The notes below the pieces were generated by a model that was given only the letters and a program-made list of their open reading frames with translations, ran no database searches and was not told the origin of the DNA. From NCBI RefSeq assembly GCF_016908855.1, contig NZ_JAFBER010000001.1, positions 1 to 64,000 on the forward strand: a stretch of DNA of 64,000 nt. The letters run 5' to 3'. Both the position numbers and the translations under genes were made by a program. The number at the start of each line of letters is the position of its first letter. Positions within the stretch are counted from its first letter, which is position 1. This stretch comes from Scopulibacillus daqui. Lineage in GTDB: Bacteria > Bacillota > Bacilli > Bacillales > Sporolactobacillaceae. Below, piece by piece: positions 60,922 through 64,000 of the stretch.

Positions 60922-61095
60922 TTATGCAGCGCGAAGCAGTTCCCTTTTAAGGCGTGGCACCAGCCAAGTTTTCTTGAGAATTCCACCATTGTCTTTTACA
61001 TGCAATCTGCTTTTGAATATATTAATATTGGACATGACAAAAAAGATCATGTTCCAACCCATACCTCCTCGCTGTTTATGGTCATCGTTAGCCAT
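60922..61095 (-). CDS. Small basic protein, 57 residues
   Basis: MANDDHKQRGGMGWNMIFFV starts a short basic protein whose C-terminus (KTWLVPRLKRELLRAA) is strongly positively charged. ATG 61095 follows TTAGGAGGCATGAC, a very strong binding site. A hydrophobic patch (MIFFVMSNINIF) could contact a membrane. Divergent from ecsC. Not recognised. Confidence 0.55.
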   Translation of the reverse strand: MANDDHKQRGGMGWNMIFFVMSNINIFKSRLHVKDNGGILKKTWLVPRLKRELLRAA

Positions 61096-61189
61096 GTCAT
61101 GCCTCCTAAGATGGACAGCCCGGCCCAAGGCTGTCCATTATATTTTTCCGAAAAATAGGCAAACTATAACGGAAGAAGGAGGATGGATG

Positions 61190-61987
61190 ATGGAATCGGT
61201 AACTCAGCTGAGTCAGGAATTAAAAAAAATCAATATATGGGAAAGAGATCAAGAACGCTCAAATACTTGGGAAAAAATTGGCCGATTGCCATTTTGGATT
61301 TTAGACCGGATGACGCCTGCATTTATTCAAAGAAGATTAAATCAATTAATTGGCGAAGTTTCCCGATTTATTGAGTATGGCGGCCGCTATTTGGTTGACG
61401 AAAAAAAGATCTGTCAGCTTTATCATGTCAGCTCATTAGCGGAAATTCAAAATCAGCCGATAACAGAAATGGATAAAAAAGCGCGTATATTAATGGAAAA
61501 AAGGGTCCGGTTTGCTCAAATTCAAGGTGCAACGACCGGCTTTGGCGGCATGTTCACTTTAGTTGCTGATATTCCGATTCTGCTGGGCACCTCTTTAAAA
61601 GTTCTCCAAGAAATGGCTTTAATTTATGGATATGATCCTAATGATGCTTCTGAACGCATTTATATGATCAAATGTCTTCAACTTGCTTTTTCTATGTCTG
61701 TAGGAAAACGATCGGTTTTAAGAGAATTGCGGGATTTTCAAACGGAAAAGTCAAATGAACAAGTGATATCGCAGCTCCAAGGTTGGCGGGAAGTATTCAA
61801 TACATACCGTGAACATATGACTTGGAAAAAATTATTTCAAACCGTACCTTTAGCTGGAACCCTTATAGGATCAACGATGAATAAAGGAATGATAGAAAAG
61901 GTTGCCGAAACGGGGCAGATGCTGTATAAAAAACGAAGGGTTCTTGAAAGGTTGAACGAAGTAAATGCGGAAAAACATCTTAGTTAA
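61190..61987 (+). CDS. ecsC: EcsC-family protein
   Basis: A 265-residue protein matching the EcsC family: RLPFWILDRMTPAFIQRRLN, FAQIQGATTGFGGMFTLVADIPILLGTSLKVLQEMALIYGY (key: GATTGFGG, ADIPIL) and KLFQTVPLAGTLIGSTMNKGMIEKVAETG. In B. subtilis ecsC is the third gene of the ecs operon; here it lies 50 kb away, with its own binding site (AAGGAGGATGGATG; ATG 61190 chosen over 61187). The hydrophobic middle suggests membrane association; function unknown. Confidence 0.9.
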   Translation: MESVTQLSQELKKINIWERDQERSNTWEKIGRLPFWILDRMTPAFIQRRLNQLIGEVSRFIEYGGRYLVDEKKICQLYHVSSLAEIQNQPITEMDKKARILMEKRVRFAQIQGATTGFGGMFTLVADIPILLGTSLKVLQEMALIYGYDPNDASERIYMIKCLQLAFSMSVGKRSVLRELRDFQTEKSNEQVISQLQGWREVFNTYREHMTWKKLFQTVPLAGTLIGSTMNKGMIEKVAETGQMLYKKRRVLERLNEVNAEKHLS

Positions 61988-62081
61988 ATATGACATCATT
62001 ATAAAACGTTGCTACGTATTTTTTTCAGCCATTAATCAAAACTAATAATGTAAGGCGAAAAAAATACAGGTGGTGAAAGTG

Positions 62082-62273
62082 ATGAGAAATGGGACAAGAA
62101 CAATGATGTCAGTGATTGCCGGTGCAGGACTTGGTGCCGCTGCCCTTGGATTAATGAACAGAACCCGCAATCAAGGCCAGGGGGCTGGACAAAGCAAAGT
62201 TAATCAATCAAACAGCCAGGATAAGCAAATATTAAGCAGCATTGCTCAAGAAAGCAAAGACGAATTATATTAA
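62082..62273 (+). CDS. Small DUF3918-like membrane protein
   Basis: A 63-residue protein: a Gly/Ala-rich hydrophobic helix (TMMSVIAGAGLGAAALGLMN) followed by a polar tail (QGAGQSKVNQSNSQDKQ, KDELY end). This is similar in layout to DUF3918/YqzD-like small proteins of Bacillales. ATG 62082 follows CAGGTGGTGAAAGTG. Function unknown. Confidence 0.6.
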   Translation: MRNGTRTMMSVIAGAGLGAAALGLMNRTRNQGQGAGQSKVNQSNSQDKQILSSIAQESKDELY

Positions 62274-62283
62274 AAAATATTTG

Positions 62284-62308
62284 AAAAGGCAGTTTTATTC
62301 TGCCTTTT
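62284..62308 (+). terminator. Terminator
   Basis: AAAAGGCAG pairs with CTGCCTTTT, 7-nt loop, followed by TTC. Confidence 0.85.
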
Positions 62309-62346
62309 TTCAGGTATATATATAGTAAAGAAAAAGAAAAGTACAA

Positions 62347-62383
62347 AGAAAAAAATCACAGCAAGGATAGACTTGCTGTGATT
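62347..62383 (-). terminator. Terminator of the 3D-domain gene
   Basis: On the minus strand AATCACAGCAAG (62383-62372) pairs with CTTGCTGTGATT (62365-62354), 6-nt loop, then a T7 tract. Confidence 0.9.
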
Positions 62384-62390
62384 CATAAAA

Positions 62391-63647
62391 CTATTTTATA
62401 ACTTTAATTTGAACATTTTTGCGTCCAAAGTTTTTAGCTTGCTGATCATTAGGAATGTATACATCAATGCGGTTGCCTTTAATAGCGCCGCCTGTATCGG
62501 CAGCAACAGCTGTACCATAACCAGGAATGTATACTTTAGATCCCAGCGGAATAACGTTAGGGTCAACAGCAATAACTTTAGAATTTGAATTCAATTGTGT
62601 ACCGTTAGCAGTTGTACCGGATAAGCTGTATGCAGTTGCTTCAACTGAAATTGTTTTTCCGGAATCGTTGCTGCTGTCAGCGGCATTATTGTTTTGATTG
62701 TTTTGGTTAGCATTCGCATTTACAGTTTGTTTATGATTTTGAACATTATTGTTTGTTTGTTCTTTAACTTGTGTTTTATTTGTTTCTGCTTTTACAGTTT
62801 CTTTTTGAGTATTAACTGTATTTTGTGCAGTTGTTTGCTCTTGTTGTTGAGTGTTTTGTTTAACCGCTTGGTTTTGGTTATTATTTTGATTTTCTTGTTT
62901 AGCTGGGGCAACTTTTTGAGCTGGTTTTGCAGTTTCAGCTTGAACGTTGTCATCAGCTTTCTTTACATTTTCAACAGGCTGAGCAGCTTGTTTTGGTTGT
63001 GCTACTTCTTTCGGCTGAGCTGGCTGCTGAGGTTGAGCAGCTTGCTTAGGCTGAGCAGTTTCTTTGTGAACATTATTAACAGGTGCTGCAGTGCTTGTTT
63101 TTGGTTGAACTGGCGCTTGACCATTGAGAAGCGCAGCCTTAGTGTTTGGACCTACAATGCCATCAGCGGCAAGGTTGTGAGCACTTTGGAAAGCTTTAAC
63201 TGCTGTTTCAGTTAATGTACCGAAGATGCCGTCAACATGGCCTTTATAGAAACCAAGGCGCTGCAGTTTTTCCTGAAGCAATGATACATATTGTCCTCTG
63301 CTGCCTTTGGCAAGCAATTCTTTCCCTAAGTCATTAGCAGCTTCTTTAACATTGACATTTAATGCTTTGTAAGTATTTGGACCGGCAATGCCGTCAACGC
63401 TTATGTGATGATCTTTCTGAAATGCTTTTACGGCATTTTCGGTAATTGTGCCGTAATAGCCGGTAACATCAGAGTTTTTGAAGTAGCCTTTTTCTTTAAG
63501 TGTATCTTGAAGTTCTGCGACGTTTTTGTTTTTTGTTCCAGGATAAAGTGTGTGATTTGGTTCTGATGCGTGACTGATGCTTGGAGCTGCAATGCCTACG
63601 CATGCTGCAAATGAAGTTACAGCTGCTAGTTGCTTAAATAGTTTCAT
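62391..63647 (-). CDS. Secreted peptidoglycan-binding 3D-domain protein (YocH-like)
   Basis: A 418-residue secreted protein. Signal peptide (cleavage near SHA-S, ~residue 28). Two PG_binding_1 domains follow at ~40-95 (GTKNKNVAELQDTLKEKGYF, FQKDHHISVDGIAGPNT) and ~112-172 (GSRGQYVSLLQEKLQRLGFY, DGIFGTLTETAVKAFQ, DGIVGPNTK). A long Gln/Asn/Pro/Ala linker (~180-325) leads to a C-terminal 3D domain (SVEATAYSL ... VIAVDPNVIPLGSKVYIPGYG, AADTGGAIKGNRIDVY), whose three Asp are kept. It is probably a wall lytic transglycosylase or a wall-associated protein like YocH. ATG 63647 follows AAGGAGGTC. A perfect WalR box lies upstream, so the WalKR system likely controls it. Confidence 0.9.
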   Translation of the reverse strand: MKLFKQLAAVTSFAACVGIAAPSISHASEPNHTLYPGTKNKNVAELQDTLKEKGYFKNSDVTGYYGTITENAVKAFQKDHHISVDGIAGPNTYKALNVNVKEAANDLGKELLAKGSRGQYVSLLQEKLQRLGFYKGHVDGIFGTLTETAVKAFQSAHNLAADGIVGPNTKAALLNGQAPVQPKTSTAAPVNNVHKETAQPKQAAQPQQPAQPKEVAQPKQAAQPVENVKKADDNVQAETAKPAQKVAPAKQENQNNNQNQAVKQNTQQQEQTTAQNTVNTQKETVKAETNKTQVKEQTNNNVQNHKQTVNANANQNNQNNNAADSSNDSGKTISVEATAYSLSGTTANGTQLNSNSKVIAVDPNVIPLGSKVYIPGYGTAVAADTGGAIKGNRIDVYIPNDQQAKNFGRKNVQIKVIK

Positions 63648-63732
63648 AAAAAAATGACCTCCTTGAGTTCCAAGACTCTGTTTCGTACAAGTGCATTGTA
63701 AAGGGTGAACATCACACGAATGTTTTAGGAAG

Positions 63733-63749
63733 GTTACAGTTTTGTAACA
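63733..63749 (-). promoter_or_regulatory. WalR box
   Basis: On the minus strand TGTTAC-N5-TGTAAC fits the WalR consensus TGTWAH-N5-TGTWAH at all defined positions. It lies about 40 bp upstream of a TACAAT box (63700-63695) and 86 bp before the start of the 3D-domain gene. Confidence 0.8.
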
Positions 63750-63818
63750 ATCAACATAATTTTATAAAATTGTGAATATTGAACCAAATTGTACACCTTA
63801 TCTATAAAGGCTAGTTCT

Positions 63819-63848
63819 TTGATTATAAAAAGGAGAATTGAGTATACT
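63819..63848 (+). promoter_or_regulatory. Candidate SigA promoter of the acyl-CoA thioesterase gene
   Basis: TTGATT (63819-63824), 18-bp spacer, TATACT (63843-63848). Confidence 0.55.
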
Positions 63849-63892
63849 AAAAGTGGACTTTAAAGGATGGATCCTGCGTAAGGAGTGAAGAT

Positions 63893-64000
63893 ATGGAAGC
63901 AAAATATGTCAACGAGTCAAGAGCTGTAAAATCATCGCATGTTTTACCGCCGGATACCAACAATCATGGTACGATGTTTGGCGGTAAATTAATGTCATAT
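63893..64000 (+). CDS. Acyl-CoA thioesterase, N-terminal part (cut by window end)
   Basis: The first 36 codons of a hotdog acyl-CoA thioesterase (YkhA/YciA group): ESRAVKSSHVLPPDTNNHGT then MFGGKLMSY. PPDTNxxGTxFGG is the family's catalytic signature, with the Asn and Asp next to it. ATG 63893 follows AAGGAGTGAAGAT. Most of the gene is outside the window. Confidence 0.88.
   Translation, partial: MEAKYVNESRAVKSSHVLPPDTNNHGTMFGGKLMSY

Noticed and set aside
62694-63215. Open frame opposite the low-complexity linker of the 3D-domain protein
   Set aside because: Its repetitive Leu/Cys/Phe composition is the mirror of the Gln/Asn/Lys linker; not a real gene.
1-64000. CRISPR array or prophage
   Set aside because: No regularly spaced direct repeats and no phage structural or integrase genes are visible; the only mobile element seen is the IS1182 fragment.

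Overview
The window reads as chromosomal DNA of a low-GC, endospore-forming member of the Bacillales. Gene order from about 0.6 to 34 kb and again from 52.6 kb follows the Bacillus subtilis prsA-yhaH-trpP-hit-ecsAB-yhfA-pbpF-hemEHY-yhgDE-lplJ-yhfN neighbourhood, and GerP-like and SASP-like small proteins point to sporulation. A secreted S53 (kumamolisin-type) protease and a phenylacetate pathway suggest a Bacillales genus outside Bacillus proper (for example a Sporolactobacillaceae-like lineage), but the genus cannot be fixed from sequence alone.

Layout. 0-0.6 kb: the 3' end of an IS1182-family transposase. 0.6-8.5 kb: prsA, ypmS, small membrane and secreted proteins, yhaH, the RNA polymerase recycling helicase helD, and trpP with a clear TRAP-binding leader. 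8.6-16.5 kb: hit, ecsAB behind a structured leader, a ferritin-like protein, a lipid kinase, the permease yhfA, a yybP-ykoY Mn2+ riboswitch driving a TerC/YkoY exporter, a YqjF protein and tRNA-Gln. 16.6-30 kb: pbpF, an alpha/beta hydrolase, the S53 protease, hemEHY, and the TetR regulator yhgD with the membrane protein yhgE, which share a matching operator. 30-34 kb: a YveA-like amino-acid permease with a cre site, and two tandem lipoate-protein ligases.

34.2-50.2 kb is an island not found at this place in B. subtilis. It holds phenylacetate degradation genes (paaK, paaABCD, an EthD protein, paaF, paaG, paaH, paaJ, a third crotonase, paaX, a paaY-like gamma-carbonic anhydrase). A flavin oxidoreductase, a hotdog thioesterase and a 2-oxo acid dehydrogenase E1alpha-E1beta-E2 operon with its own cre site follow. 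No paaE (epoxidase reductase), paaZ (ring hydrolase/aldehyde dehydrogenase) or E3 (lpd) gene is present in the window. My inference is that the dehydrogenase complex may feed acyl-CoA (possibly phenylacetyl-CoA from phenylpyruvate) into the paa route, and that the tandem lipoate ligases may lipoylate its E2.

50.5-64 kb: a zinc-ribbon protein, two genes carrying three copies of a GerP-like motif, a gene-poor and possibly degenerate stretch, the M48 protease yhfN, cell-envelope genes (polysaccharide deacetylase, LCP ligase, YkyA lipoprotein), an ArsB/NhaD transporter, rpiA, ddl, ecsC (separated from ecsAB), a secreted peptidoglycan-binding/3D-domain protein with a perfect WalR box, and the start of an acyl-CoA thioesterase cut by the window end.

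Regulation is unusually readable: TRAP site, Mn2+ riboswitch, YhgD operator pair, WalR box, two cre sites, palindromes at three paa-region promoters, and two unassigned structured leaders. Start codons were chosen by ribosome binding site; many are TTG or GTG.
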